DNA of 64,000 nucleotides, taken from contig NZ_AUML01000002.1 of the NCBI RefSeq assembly GCF_000430665.1, positions 186,001 through 250,000 on the forward strand, given 5' to 3'. A model generated the notes under the pieces. It was not told the origin of the DNA and did not search any database. It was given only the letters and a program-made list of their open reading frames with translations. Numbering within the stretch: the first letter of the stretch is position 1; each line of letters opens with the position of its first letter. Origin of the DNA: Aquimarina muelleri DSM 19832 (GTDB lineage: Bacteria; Bacteroidota; Bacteroidia; Flavobacteriales; Flavobacteriaceae). Below are positions 45,530-54,204 of this stretch, piece by piece. A program made the translations under genes and the position numbers.

Positions 45530-46762
45530 TTATTTTTTAGCTCTTCTATCATAGTTTCTGGAATTACTTCTTGGCGTTGACCTTCTTTGATTCTTACTTT
45601 TTGGTACTGCAGTTTCTTTCTTAAAACTAGTCGTTGGTTCAAAACCCTCTAAAGTTTCATTTGGCAATTTTTCTCCTAATAGCTTTTCTATTCCTTTTAT
45701 ATAAGCTACTTCTTCTTGACAAACTAAAGAAATTGCTTGACCACTAGCTCCTGCTCTACCTGTACGACCAATTCTATGCACATAATCTTCTGAAATATTA
45801 GGTAACTCAAAGTTTATTACGTGAGGTAACAAAGGAATATCTAATCCTCTGGCTGCAATATCTGTAGCCACTAAAACTCGTACTGTACCTTTTTTAAATC
45901 CATCTAGTGCTTTTATTCTTGCTCCTTGACTTTTATTACCATGTATTGCTGCCGCAGTAATACCCTTTTCAGTCATTTTTTTACTTAGCCTATTAGCTCC
46001 ATGCTTTGTTCTAGTAAAAACCAATACCTGTTTCCAGTTTCCATCAGAAATAAGTTTTATAATGAGTTCTGACTTTCGTTTTTGATCTACTAAATATATT
46101 TTTTGTTCTACCTTTTCTGCAGTAGTATTTTCTGGAGCAGCTTCTACCCATACAGGGTTATGCAAAATACCACTAGCCAACTGTTTTATTTCTTTAGAAA
46201 AAGTAGCTGAAAACAATAAGTTTTGTCGCTTAGTAGGTAATAAATTAAGAATTTTATTAATATCTCTCTGAAACCCCATATCTAACATTCGATCTGCTTC
46301 ATCTAGAACTAATATCTCTACAGAAGCTAAAGAAAGTGCTTTTTGGTTATGTAAATCCAATAACCGCCCTGGTGTAGCAACTAATATATCGACACCGTTT
46401 CTTAATCCCCTAATCTGTGGATTAGCATTTACCCCACCAAATATAACCATAGACCTTAGGTCTAAAAATTCACTGTACTCTCTTACATTTTCTAAAATCT
46501 GAGCAGCTAATTCTCTTGTAGGTGTTAATATTAAAGACCTTACTGGTCTTTTTCTTAATTTTTGACCTTCAGATAATATTTGTAACAATGGTAATGTAAA
46601 CCCTGCTGTTTTTCCTGTTCCTGTTTGCGCCGACGCTAGTACATCTTTTCTTTCTAAAATAGGAGGAATAGCTTTTTCTTGAATGGGTGAAGGAATTGTA
46701 TATCCCTTTTTTTCGATGGCGTTTAATAGCGCATCAGATAATCCTAATGTGTTAAATGACAT
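45530..46762 (-). CDS. DEAD-box RNA helicase, RhlE-like
   Basis: 410 residues. The motifs in order are: Q-motif region [24 protein letters not shown], Ia [59 protein letters not shown], and [12 protein letters not shown]. The final 45 residues are basic and Ser/Arg-rich, as in RhlE-type enzymes. It unwinds RNA in ribosome assembly or RNA decay, and such genes are often cold-induced. A TACATTTG box on the - strand at 46818-46825 gives a leader of about 50 bases. Confidence 0.93.
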   Translation of the reverse strand: MSFNTLGLSDALLNAIEKKGYTIPSPIQEKAIPPILERKDVLASAQTGTGKTAGFTLPLLQILSEGQKLRKRPVRSLILTPTRELAAQILENVREYSEFLDLRSMVIFGGVNANPQIRGLRNGVDILVATPGRLLDLHNQKALSLASVEILVLDEADRMLDMGFQRDINKILNLLPTKRQNLLFSATFSKEIKQLASGILHNPVWVEAAPENTTAEKVEQKIYLVDQKRKSELIIKLISDGNWKQVLVFTRTKHGANRLSKKMTEKGITAAAIHGNKSQGARIKALDGFKKGTVRVLVATDIAARGLDIPLLPHVINFELPNISEDYVHRIGRTGRAGASGQAISLVCQEEVAYIKGIEKLLGEKLPNETLEGFEPTTSFKKETAVPKSKNQRRSTPRSNSRNYDRRAKK

Positions 46763-46817
46763 ATAAATTGTTTAAGAAATAACAATCTATGGGAAATGCC
46801 ATTTCTGAATATAACTG

Positions 46818-46825
46818 CAAATGTA
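46818..46825 (-). promoter_or_regulatory. -7 box of the DEAD-box gene
   Basis: TACATTTG on the - strand, exact to TAnnTTTG. The base triplet 19 bases upstream is not TTG. The leader would be about 50 bases, long for this window. Confidence 0.45.
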
Positions 46826-46981
46826 CGCCTTATTTTTAGGATAAACCTTAAAATGATTATAAGAGTATTATTTCCTCATAAATCGCTTATAAATACTATT
46901 TTAAAAAAGGTTATATCCATTTCAAAAATTTTTACTTTATAAAAAATATCTTTTCAAAATCTTTATTATCAAATCTTATAG

Positions 46982-46989
46982 TATATTTG
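46982..46989 (+). promoter_or_regulatory. -7 box of the BatA-like gene
   Basis: TATATTTG, exact to TAnnTTTG, ending 18 bases before the ATG. TTG is replaced by TTT upstream. Transcription would start about 12 bases from the ATG. Confidence 0.5.
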
Positions 46990-47006
46990 ACAAATGTTAC
47001 TAAGGA

Positions 47007-48932
47007 ATGCAGTTTAAACACCCAGAATTTCTTTACGCTCTTCTTGCTCTAATAATTCCAATTCTAGTTCATTTATTTCAATTAAGGCGTTTTCAAAAAG
47101 TTGATTTTACTAATGTTCAGTTTCTTAAAGCAGTTACTCTACAAACTCGTAAAAGTTCGCAAATCAAAAAATGGCTTACGCTATTAACTCGTATTCTTGC
47201 TCTTGCTGCAATTATTATAGCATTTGCGCAACCCTTTTTTGCTAATAAAGAAACTGTAGGCAAAGAAAGTAAAACCGCTATATATTTAGATAATTCGTTT
47301 AGTATGCAAGCTAAAGGAGCAAAAGGAGCTCTTTTGAAACGTGCCGTACAAGAAATACTTAGTGGTATCCCCGAAGAAGAAAAATTCTCACTATTTACTA
47401 ATACTGAAACTTTTGTAGATGTATCTAAAAAAGATATCCAAAACGATTTACTTCAATTAGAATATTCTTCGAATCAACTTTCATACAGTGCGGCTTATCT
47501 TAAAGCTAAACAATTAACAGGCAACTCTCCTGAAACTATTAAACATTTGATTATGGTTTCGGATTTTCAACAAAAACAACCTACTTTTTCTCTTCCAAAC
47601 AGAGATAATACCAAAGTACATCTGGTACAAATGCTGCCCGTTACTAAGCAAAATATTGCTATTGATAGTGTATATCTAGAACGTAATCCAAGTAATGATT
47701 TAGTTCTTAATGTACTACTTAGCAATATGGAAACCAATACAGAGAACACTTCTATAGCTCTATATAACGATGATATTTTACTTGGCAAAACATCTGTTTC
47801 GATTCCTAAAAACGGAACCTCTAAAACCGAGTTTCGTTTAAACGAAAATACTAAAATTAATGGCCGAGTTAGTCTGGAAGATCCTGCAATAGTTTTCGAT
47901 AACTCTAGGTATTTTACCATGAATACCCCACAAAAAATAAAAGTTATTGCTGTTAATGGCACAAAAGATAATTTTATTAAAAAGATATTTACCTCAGACG
48001 AGTTTGATTTAATAAGCACCTCTGTAGAAAACCTAAATTATAACGATATCAATAACTCAAACCTATTGATAATAAATGAGGTAAAACAAATTCCTATATC
48101 CTTAATTAATGCTCTAGGTCCTTTTATTAATCAAGGAGGAAGTGTATGTTTCATACCATCAATGGATGGAGATTTAGCCTCGTATCAACAGTTTATTAGT
48201 AAGTATTCTGACCTTGAACTAACCAAAAAAACTATACAAGAAAAAAAGATAACTACTATTCACTTTTCAAATCCATTATATCAAGGTGTATTCGATAAAA
48301 AAATCACCAATTTTCAGTATCCAAAAGTAAATAGCTACTATCAAAGTAATGCTTCAAATGTAATTTTATCTTTTGAGGATAATAGCCCTTTTTTATATAA
48401 AACAAATAACATTTATGTGTTCACCGCAGCTGTAAACAATGAGAATTCTAATTTTAAAAACTCTCCTTTGATTGTTCCTACACTTTATAATATGGGAAAA
48501 CAAAGTATGCAACTTACCAATATATCTTATACTATTGGACAAATAAACTCTTATGATGTTCCTATATCTTTGGGGCAAGACCGTATACTATCTCTAGTCT
48601 CTGATCAGGAAAATATAATCCCTTTACAACAAAGTTTTTCTACCAAAGTTCGTATTACTACAGACGAGGTACCTACCAAAGCAGGAATTTATAGTATCCA
48701 AGATAAAAATAATACAATACAGAATGTAAGTTATAATTATAATAGCGCAGAGAGTAATTTGCAATATTATAACTTAAATACTACAGATAATTATCAAGTA
48801 AGCAAATCTATATCCGAACTTTTAGATCAAATAAAAGAAGAGAAAAGTGTTAATGAACTTTGGAAATGGTTTGTTATTTTTGCCTTTATATTCTTATTAA
48901 TCGAAATTTTACTATTAAAATACCTAAAATGA
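47007..48932 (+). CDS. BatA-domain protein, von Willebrand-like
   Basis: 641 residues. The N-terminal BatA motif MQFKHPEFLYALLALIIPI...HLFQLRRF has a membrane helix, a basic turn, then a second helix (ILALAAIIIAFAQPFF). A vWA-like domain (about 88-200) contains YLDNSFSMQAKG, an incomplete MIDAS (DNSFS for DxSxS), followed by a large extracytoplasmic part and a C-terminal helix. Bat-type proteins form membrane complexes linked to stress tolerance in Bacteroidota. Its TGA overlaps the next gene's ATG (ATGA), so translation is coupled to a dihydroorotase-like protein. Confidence 0.85.
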   Translation: MQFKHPEFLYALLALIIPILVHLFQLRRFQKVDFTNVQFLKAVTLQTRKSSQIKKWLTLLTRILALAAIIIAFAQPFFANKETVGKESKTAIYLDNSFSMQAKGAKGALLKRAVQEILSGIPEEEKFSLFTNTETFVDVSKKDIQNDLLQLEYSSNQLSYSAAYLKAKQLTGNSPETIKHLIMVSDFQQKQPTFSLPNRDNTKVHLVQMLPVTKQNIAIDSVYLERNPSNDLVLNVLLSNMETNTENTSIALYNDDILLGKTSVSIPKNGTSKTEFRLNENTKINGRVSLEDPAIVFDNSRYFTMNTPQKIKVIAVNGTKDNFIKKIFTSDEFDLISTSVENLNYNDINNSNLLIINEVKQIPISLINALGPFINQGGSVCFIPSMDGDLASYQQFISKYSDLELTKKTIQEKKITTIHFSNPLYQGVFDKKITNFQYPKVNSYYQSNASNVILSFEDNSPFLYKTNNIYVFTAAVNNENSNFKNSPLIVPTLYNMGKQSMQLTNISYTIGQINSYDVPISLGQDRILSLVSDQENIIPLQQSFSTKVRITTDEVPTKAGIYSIQDKNNTIQNVSYNYNSAESNLQYYNLNTTDNYQVSKSISELLDQIKEEKSVNELWKWFVIFAFIFLLIEILLLKYLK

Positions 48933-50182
48933 ACTTCTTATTAAAGGCTGCTACTGTAATTGATCCAAAGTCTCCTTTTCATAATCAAACAGTAGATATT
49001 TTGATTAAAAATGGAACTATCACAGATATAGATACAACCATTAAGGTCTCTAAGGATACTGAGGAAGTAAAGTTACATAATTTACATATCTCTCAAGGCT
49101 GGTTTGATAGTAGTGTTTGCTTTGGCGAACCAGGATACGAAGAACGCGAAACCATACTTCATGGACTACAAGTAGCTGCAAAAAGTGGGTTTACAGCCAT
49201 TGCATTACACCCAAACACATTTCCTATAGCAGATAATAGTGCCTCTATAGGTTTCTTAAAATCTAAAGCTTATAACAATGCTATATCTCTATATCCTATA
49301 GGAGCGTTAACCATGCAATCTACAGGGATTGATCTTGCAGAATTATATGATATGCAACAGGCAGGTGCTATCGCATTTGGGGATTATAAAAAAGCAATAA
49401 AGAATCCAAATTTATTAAAAATAGCATTATTATACGCTCAAAACTTTAATGGATTAGTGCTATCCTATCCTCAAGAAAATGATATTGCAGGAAAAGGAAT
49501 AGTTAATGAAGAAGAGCAAAGCACTCTATTAGGTTTAAAAGGAATTCCTGCTCTAGCAGAAGAATTACAGATCTCGCGAGATTTGTTTTTACTTGAGTAT
49601 ACAGGAGGAGCCTTACATATTCCTACCATTTCGACAGCAAAATCTGTAGATTTAATTCGCGAAGCAAAGAAAAAAGGTTTGCAAGTTAGTTGTTCTACTA
49701 CCGTTCATAATATTACACTTACTGATAAAGAATTGACAACCTTTGATACTTGCTACAAAGTACAACCTCCACTAAGAACACAAAAAGATATCGATGCGCT
49801 ACTAAAAGGTATTGCAGATGGAACAATTGATATGATCACCAGCGACCACAGACCAATGGATATCGAAAATAAAAAAGTAGAATTTGACAATGCTAAATAT
49901 GGTACGATAGGTTTAGAAAGCTCCTTTGGAACTCTTAACGAACTTTTAGGCATTGATAAAACAGTAGAAATACTTACCAAAGGTAAGTCCGTTTTTAAAA
50001 TAAAAGAACAAACTATCGATAAAGGAAATATAGCAGACTTATCCCTATTTAATCCAGAAGGAAGTACAACTTTTACAGAAAAAGACATTTTATCTACCTC
50101 AAAGAATAGTGCACTTATAGGAAAACCTATAAAAGGAACCTCCTACGGCATTATTGCAAATAATAAAATTGTACTAAAATAA
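48929..50182 (+). CDS. Dihydroorotase-like protein lacking metal ligands (PyrC')
   Basis: 417 residues of the cyclic amidohydrolase family; LLKAATVIDPKSPFHNQTVD and the late YKVQPPLRTQKDIDALLKGI, TSDHRPMD, GTIGLESSFGTL are clear dihydroorotase segments. The metal-binding DxHxHxREPG is changed to DSSVCFGEPG (Asp60, Ser62, Cys64), and the usual VTPHH is TTVHN. With most ligands gone it is unlikely to be a working dihydroorotase. Non-catalytic homologues assemble with aspartate carbamoyltransferase in some bacteria. ATG 48929 overlaps the BatA-like stop by four bases; the upstream ATG 48860 would give a long spurious extension. Confidence 0.87.
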   Translation: MNFLLKAATVIDPKSPFHNQTVDILIKNGTITDIDTTIKVSKDTEEVKLHNLHISQGWFDSSVCFGEPGYEERETILHGLQVAAKSGFTAIALHPNTFPIADNSASIGFLKSKAYNNAISLYPIGALTMQSTGIDLAELYDMQQAGAIAFGDYKKAIKNPNLLKIALLYAQNFNGLVLSYPQENDIAGKGIVNEEEQSTLLGLKGIPALAEELQISRDLFLLEYTGGALHIPTISTAKSVDLIREAKKKGLQVSCSTTVHNITLTDKELTTFDTCYKVQPPLRTQKDIDALLKGIADGTIDMITSDHRPMDIENKKVEFDNAKYGTIGLESSFGTLNELLGIDKTVEILTKGKSVFKIKEQTIDKGNIADLSLFNPEGSTTFTEKDILSTSKNSALIGKPIKGTSYGIIANNKIVLK

Positions 50183-50245
50183 TTGTCTTACATTACAATG
50201 ATTTTTATTTATTAAAGTAATTACAAAACAAATACTGTATCAATT

Positions 50246-50575
50246 ATGCAATCAGACTACGCTAAACAAGGAAAAACAGCTGCCATAGTTGCTTATATAA
50301 CTATTATAGGAACGATCATAGCGTATTTTATGAATAATGACAGTAAAAATAAATTCGCTAGTTTTCATATTAGACAAGCATTAGGATGTTGGATTAGTTT
50401 TTATCTATTAATTGCTTTTGCAAATATTTTTGATTCCACTATGATTCTCATTGCCTTTTACATATTCAATATCGTATTAATCGTTTTCGGGCTTATTTTA
50501 GCCATTAGAGAAGAACAAAAAACAGTACCAATCCTTGGTCCATACTTTCAAGATTGGTTTCATTCTATTAAATGA
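50246..50575 (+). CDS. DUF4870-type small membrane protein
   Basis: 109 residues with three to four hydrophobic segments (AAIVAYITIIGTIIAYF, CWISFYLLIAFANIF, MILIAFYIFNIVLIVFGLILAI) and the segment SKNKFASFHIRQALGCW, matching the DUF4870/Tic20-like pattern of small polytopic proteins. The function is unknown. It lies 63 bases after the dihydroorotase-like gene and 57 bases before the next one, on the same strand, so it may belong to the same transcript. Confidence 0.78.
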   Translation: MQSDYAKQGKTAAIVAYITIIGTIIAYFMNNDSKNKFASFHIRQALGCWISFYLLIAFANIFDSTMILIAFYIFNIVLIVFGLILAIREEQKTVPILGPYFQDWFHSIK

Positions 50576-50632
50576 TACAGTTTAAATTTTAAATTTAAGA
50601 GCCTCTAGATTATTTTAACGATAGACTTATTT

Positions 50633-51442
50633 ATGTTTCATAAGCTTTTCAAATTTCTATCCAAATTTTTCTTATTCTGCTTACTAACTTTAACAACTCA
50701 AATTGGTGGGATCATATACCTAATCATTCAACTTATCATTAAAAACGATACACAAAAGTACCTTTTTAAAAAAGTAGTGTTATTTATCATGATCTATTCC
50801 TTTGCTACATTTCTCCTTATTCCATATTTAGCTCCTATGTTTGGAAGAGAAAAAATACAAGATACTACACAAATACAAGCACATAGTTTTCTTACAAAAC
50901 TTTTTAATAGAAATTATGTGAATCCAAAATTGCATATCACTTTAAAAGAAATAGCCAACTCTCTTAAATCCTATAACCCTGAGATAAAACTAGTATATCT
51001 CGATGCTAATTTTCCATTTATAGATGGGTTTCCTTTAGCCCCGCATTTAAGCCATAAGGATGGTAAAAAAATTGATGTTTCTTTTGTGTATCAAGATAAA
51101 AATCAAATAGTAACCAATCAAAAATTATCTAATAGCGGATATGGTGTATTTGAACAACCTTTAGATCAAAAATATAATCAAAGCTTAATTTGTAAAGAAA
51201 AAGGATACTGGCAATATAATTTTACTCGCTATTTTACCTTTGGAAAAATAAACAAACATCTCTTTTTTTCTGAAAAAGCTACAAAAAAATTACTTTTAGC
51301 AATTATAAATCAAAAACAAGTACATAAAATTTTTATAGAACCTCATCTTAAAAACAGACTACATTTACAGAGTTCAAAAATACGATTTCACGGATGCCAG
51401 GCTGTTAGACATGATGATCACATACATTTTCAAATAAATTAA
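50633..51442 (+). CDS. Putative LAS-type metallopeptidase, membrane-anchored
   Basis: 269 residues. The N-terminus has two hydrophobic helices (about 8-35 and 46-70), so the rest is probably periplasmic. The body has a motif HKDGKKID with His141 and Asp148 (HxxxxxxD), and a C-terminal HDDHIHF with His260, His263 and His265. This His-Asp plus HxH set is the metal site of LAS enzymes (MepA, VanX, D-Ala-D-Ala carboxypeptidases), so cleavage of peptidoglycan cross-links is a reasonable guess. The overall family was not recognised, so the peptidase call rests on these two motifs and their order. Confidence 0.6.
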   Translation: MFHKLFKFLSKFFLFCLLTLTTQIGGIIYLIIQLIIKNDTQKYLFKKVVLFIMIYSFATFLLIPYLAPMFGREKIQDTTQIQAHSFLTKLFNRNYVNPKLHITLKEIANSLKSYNPEIKLVYLDANFPFIDGFPLAPHLSHKDGKKIDVSFVYQDKNQIVTNQKLSNSGYGVFEQPLDQKYNQSLICKEKGYWQYNFTRYFTFGKINKHLFFSEKATKKLLLAIINQKQVHKIFIEPHLKNRLHLQSSKIRFHGCQAVRHDDHIHFQIN

Positions 51443-51446
51443 AACT

Positions 51447-52106
51447 ATGCAAACCAAAACCTTATCCTTACATCATATTATTAAAGAACCAACTATAAAA
51501 AAAGAAAAAACTCCTGCTTTATTTTTATTTCATGGATATGGTAGTGATGAGAATGATCTTTTTTCTTTCGCAGCAGAGTTACCCGAAGAGTTATTTATTA
51601 TCTCGGTAAGAGCTCCTTATCCTTTGCAACCTCAGGGTAATGCATGGTATGCCATATATTTTGATGCAGCACAAGGAAAATTTAGCGATGATGAACAAGC
51701 AATAGAATCCAGAGATAAAATTGCTGATTTTATAGATGAAGCTGTAAAAACCTATAATCTTGATCCAAACAATGTTTCGATTTTAGGGTTTAGCCAAGGT
51801 ACTATCCTTAGCTATGCAGTAGCATTATCTTATCCTCAAAAAATTAAGAATGTAATTGCTTTAAGTGGATATCTAAATGAAGATATTTTAGCAGAAAATT
51901 ACACGTCTAACGACTTTTCAAATCTTAATATATATTGTTCTCATGGTAGTGTAGATCAAGTAATCCCTGTATCTTGGGCTCGTAAAGCCCCTACTCTATT
52001 AGCTAAAATAGGTATCCAAACTTCTTTAAACGAATTTGCTGTTGGTCATGGTGTGGCTCCACAAAATTTTTATCAGTTTAAAGATTGGTTAGGTTCTAAA
52101 ATTTAA
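51447..52106 (+). CDS. Phospholipase/carboxylesterase family hydrolase, YpfH-like
   Basis: 219 residues with an alpha/beta hydrolase fold. It has LFLFHGYGSDENDLFSFA (oxyanion loop), the nucleophile elbow GFSQGTILSY, an Asp in HGSVDQVIPV, and His in AVGHGVAPQNF. Length and motif spacing match the small carboxylesterase/phospholipase group (acyl-protein thioesterase relatives). It is cytoplasmic with no signal peptide. It starts four bases after the LAS-type gene stop and precedes a GNAT gene by 38 bases. The natural ester substrate is unknown. Confidence 0.88.
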   Translation: MQTKTLSLHHIIKEPTIKKEKTPALFLFHGYGSDENDLFSFAAELPEELFIISVRAPYPLQPQGNAWYAIYFDAAQGKFSDDEQAIESRDKIADFIDEAVKTYNLDPNNVSILGFSQGTILSYAVALSYPQKIKNVIALSGYLNEDILAENYTSNDFSNLNIYCSHGSVDQVIPVSWARKAPTLLAKIGIQTSLNEFAVGHGVAPQNFYQFKDWLGSKI

Positions 52107-52144
52107 CCCACATCGTGGATTAAAAAATCGTATTATAAAAGCTT

Positions 52145-52672
52145 ATGAAAACAGAAAATTATTTTTTAAAAGAAATCGAATCCTCTGATATTAAAAACAT
52201 TCATAAGGGATTATCCAACCCAGATATAACAAAGTATTATGCTGTGCATTTTCCTACTATTGAAGATACCAAAGAGCAAATGGATTGGTATCGTGATTTA
52301 AAAAAAAATGGAACAGGAATTTGGTGGGGGATTTATGACAAGAATGATAATCAATTTTGTGGAGCTGGAGGATTTAATAATTTAGAAAAAAATCATAAAA
52401 AAGCAGAAATTGGATTATGGTTACTAAAAGAATATTGGGGAAAAGGTATCCTAAAAGAAATAATGCCTAAACTATTTGAAGAAGGCTTTAATAAACTCGA
52501 CTTAAATAGAATTGAAGGGTTTGTTGCAAGTGATAATTTAAAATGTAAAAATGGTTTAGAGAAAATTAATTTTACTTACGAAGGGACAATGAGGGAATGT
52601 GAGATTAAAAATGGAGAAAAAATAGATGTGGATTTTTATTCGATTTTAAAAAGGGAATGGATGCAAAAATAA
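52145..52672 (+). CDS. GNAT acetyltransferase, RimJ/RimL-like
   Basis: 175 residues. It begins ENYFLKEIESSDIKNIHKGLSNPDI, as in RimJ/RimL-type enzymes, and carries the acetyl-CoA loop AEIGLWLLKEYWGKGILKEI (the Q/RxxGxG/A-equivalent is KEYWGKGI) and NRIEGFVASDNLKCKNGLEKINF. Such enzymes acetylate N-termini of ribosomal proteins, or small molecules and antibiotics. The target cannot be told. It is the last recognisable gene before the palindrome mosaic. Confidence 0.85.
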   Translation: MKTENYFLKEIESSDIKNIHKGLSNPDITKYYAVHFPTIEDTKEQMDWYRDLKKNGTGIWWGIYDKNDNQFCGAGGFNNLEKNHKKAEIGLWLLKEYWGKGILKEIMPKLFEEGFNKLDLNRIEGFVASDNLKCKNGLEKINFTYEGTMRECEIKNGEKIDVDFYSILKREWMQK

Positions 52673-52870
52673 GGTTCTGATTCGCAATGACATTACTATT
52701 TTTTTAACTACTTTAAAAAATTATAGTTACCAAAAACCCATCCTCTCATCTATTTCTTTAAAGAAAGTTGACTTGTCAAAGTATTATTTGACGGCTTTTT
52801 CAAATCAATTTCTGGTATCGAATTAAGCTAATAGTATATTTATGTAAACCCTCAGGTTTTTAACTCTTTT

Positions 52871-52912
52871 ACCCCATATCAATAAGGGGGTACCCCCTTA
52901 TTGATATGGGGT
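52871..52912. repeat. 42-bp perfect palindrome
   Basis: ACCCCATATCAATAAGGGGG, then TA, then the exact complement; 21 bases per arm with no loop. There is no T-run after it on either strand, so it does not look like a normal terminator. Confidence 0.9.
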
Positions 52913-53088
52913 CGAGCCCACTCAGAGGTGGTTCGAGCTGATAATGTATCGCTTCGAAGGGTCATTAGGATGCCCTTTAGCCCATAAGTTGACCCTTCGA
53001 AGCGATAATTTTTGGGCTAAAGGGCTTTGCAAGAAGGGTAAAAGTGATATGTTTTGGGGTCTTGCCCCATACAAAGGTGGTTCGAACT
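52908..53088. repeat. Degenerate direct repeat flanking the interleaved repeats
   Basis: GGGGTCnnGCCC ... AGGTGGTTCGAGCT at 52908-52939 is repeated as GGGGTCnnGCCC ... AGGTGGTTCGAACT at 53056-53088. The last 14 bases match 13 of 14, the first six fully. The left copy starts inside the 42-bp palindrome. Confidence 0.6.
52947..53025. repeat. Two interleaved inverted repeats (A-B-A'-B')
   Basis: Arm A, TATCGCTTCGAAGGGTCA (52947-52964), pairs with 52990-53007 (18 bp, perfect). Arm B, GCCCTTTAGCCCA (52972-52984), pairs with 53013-53025 (13 bp, perfect). The order A-B-A'-B' means both stems can form together only as a pseudoknot-like fold. Confidence 0.85.
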
Positions 53089-53096
53089 ACCTCAGC

Positions 53097-53112
53097 CACC
53101 CTTCGAAGGGTG
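53097..53112. repeat. 16-bp palindrome CACCCTTCGAAGGGTG
   Basis: It is centred on TTCGAA, a hexamer also at the centre of both A arms (52954-52959, 52997-53002) and of GGTTCGAAC (53080-53088). Four TTCGAA in about 160 bases is striking in DNA this AT-rich. Confidence 0.8.
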
Positions 53113-53343
53113 TCAATGATCCTTACAAGGACTTAGGCAACAACTACACCCCTTGCCTGTATAGGAAAAAGTATAGTACAGAATAGTAATACCTTTTATA
53201 ATTTTGAATTTATCGGAATAAAATGCTCTTTTTAATGTAAACTCAAATTATAACTGGTACAAATAACTTTTAATTTACAAATAGAAAAAGTATACAGAAA
53301 TAAAAGTTTTTATCTTTAGGACACTTAAAACAAACATAGTAAC

Positions 53344-54048
53344 ATGTCAATAAAAAAGAAATATAAAGGGGTAATTTTTGATTTAGATGGTACTCTTTTA
53401 AATACTCTTGGGGTATATACTCATATTATAAATATGCTTATGAAAAAAAACAATTTCCCTACGCATACTATAGAAAATTATCGTGAGTTTATTGGAAACG
53501 GAACTAAAAACCTTATAACTCGATCAATTCCTGAAAAATATAGAGAAGAAAAACTAATAGACAAATTATTAAATGAATTTCGTTTACTTTATGAAAATAT
53601 GTATACACAACATACCGAAGTATATATAGGTGTTTTAGATATTTTAGACGAATTACAATCCTCTGAAATAAAATTAGCTTTGTTATCTAATAAATTTCAT
53701 GATCTAACATGTAAATGTGCTAATCATTTCTTTCCAAATATTAAATTTGATGCTATTATTGGTCAATCAGACCTGTATAAAAAACCAGATCCAAAAGGAG
53801 CTTTAGACATTTCACATTCGCTTAAAATCCCTTTAGATCAATTGGTATTAGTAGGCGATACAGAAGTAGATATACGAACCGCCAAAAATGCTGGTATTGA
53901 TAGTATCGCGGTTACTTGGGGGTTTAGAAAAGAAGAAGACTTAATTACACTATCCCCAGATTGTATCATTAAAAACTCTAATGATTTAAAAAAATATTTT
54001 TCAAATCATACAGAAATAATACGATTTACAGATGAGAATTGCGTATAA
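53344..54048 (+). CDS. HAD-IA hydrolase, phosphoglycolate-phosphatase-like
   Basis: 234 residues of the HAD superfamily. Motif I, GVIFDLDGTLLNTL, has nucleophile Asp and acid Asp; motif II is LALLSNKFHD; motif III is the Lys in KKPDPKG; motif IV is LVGDTEVDIRTAKNAG. The cap insert and the KPDP segment match phosphoglycolate phosphatase (Gph) and related phosphatases. Specificity cannot be assigned with certainty. A TATCTTTA -7-like box ends 26 bases before the ATG. Confidence 0.88.
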   Translation: MSIKKKYKGVIFDLDGTLLNTLGVYTHIINMLMKKNNFPTHTIENYREFIGNGTKNLITRSIPEKYREEKLIDKLLNEFRLLYENMYTQHTEVYIGVLDILDELQSSEIKLALLSNKFHDLTCKCANHFFPNIKFDAIIGQSDLYKKPDPKGALDISHSLKIPLDQLVLVGDTEVDIRTAKNAGIDSIAVTWGFRKEEDLITLSPDCIIKNSNDLKKYFSNHTEIIRFTDENCV

Positions 54049-54204
54049 ATAATTGCAAAGGTTTTTCGCTAGATTGATGAATCAAATTAAAGAATAGCCA
54101 TAGCTATTGTTTCATTTTATGAAGAAAATATAGTAGAAAAAGAATGCGATTATATGCGAGATTTTTATTCGTAAATCGTATAAGTTCTCCAATAAATTAA
54201 AAAT

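Larger units (their letters stand above)
52673..53343. other. Gene-free palindrome mosaic
   Basis: 671 bases without a convincing gene. Contents in order: 14-bp palindrome TTTCTTTAAAGAAA (52753-52766), TTGACTTGTCAA (52768-52779), a 42-bp perfect palindrome (52871-52912), interleaved inverted repeats (52947-53025), a degenerate direct repeat, and CACCCTTCGAAGGGTG (53097-53112). From 52871 to 53155 the base composition is visibly richer in G and C than all surroundings. An ORF of 80 codons (52944-53186) runs through it but follows the repeats and lacks family features. A TATCTTTA box (53311-53318) may serve the next gene. Confidence 0.6.

Noticed and set aside
53076..53100. GGTTCGAACTACC followed by CAGCCACC resembles the T-arm and 3' end of a tRNA.
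   Set aside because: The T-stem does not pair with a seven-base loop, and no anticodon arm, D-arm or matching acceptor strand is found upstream. The word is better explained by the TTCGAA palindrome family.
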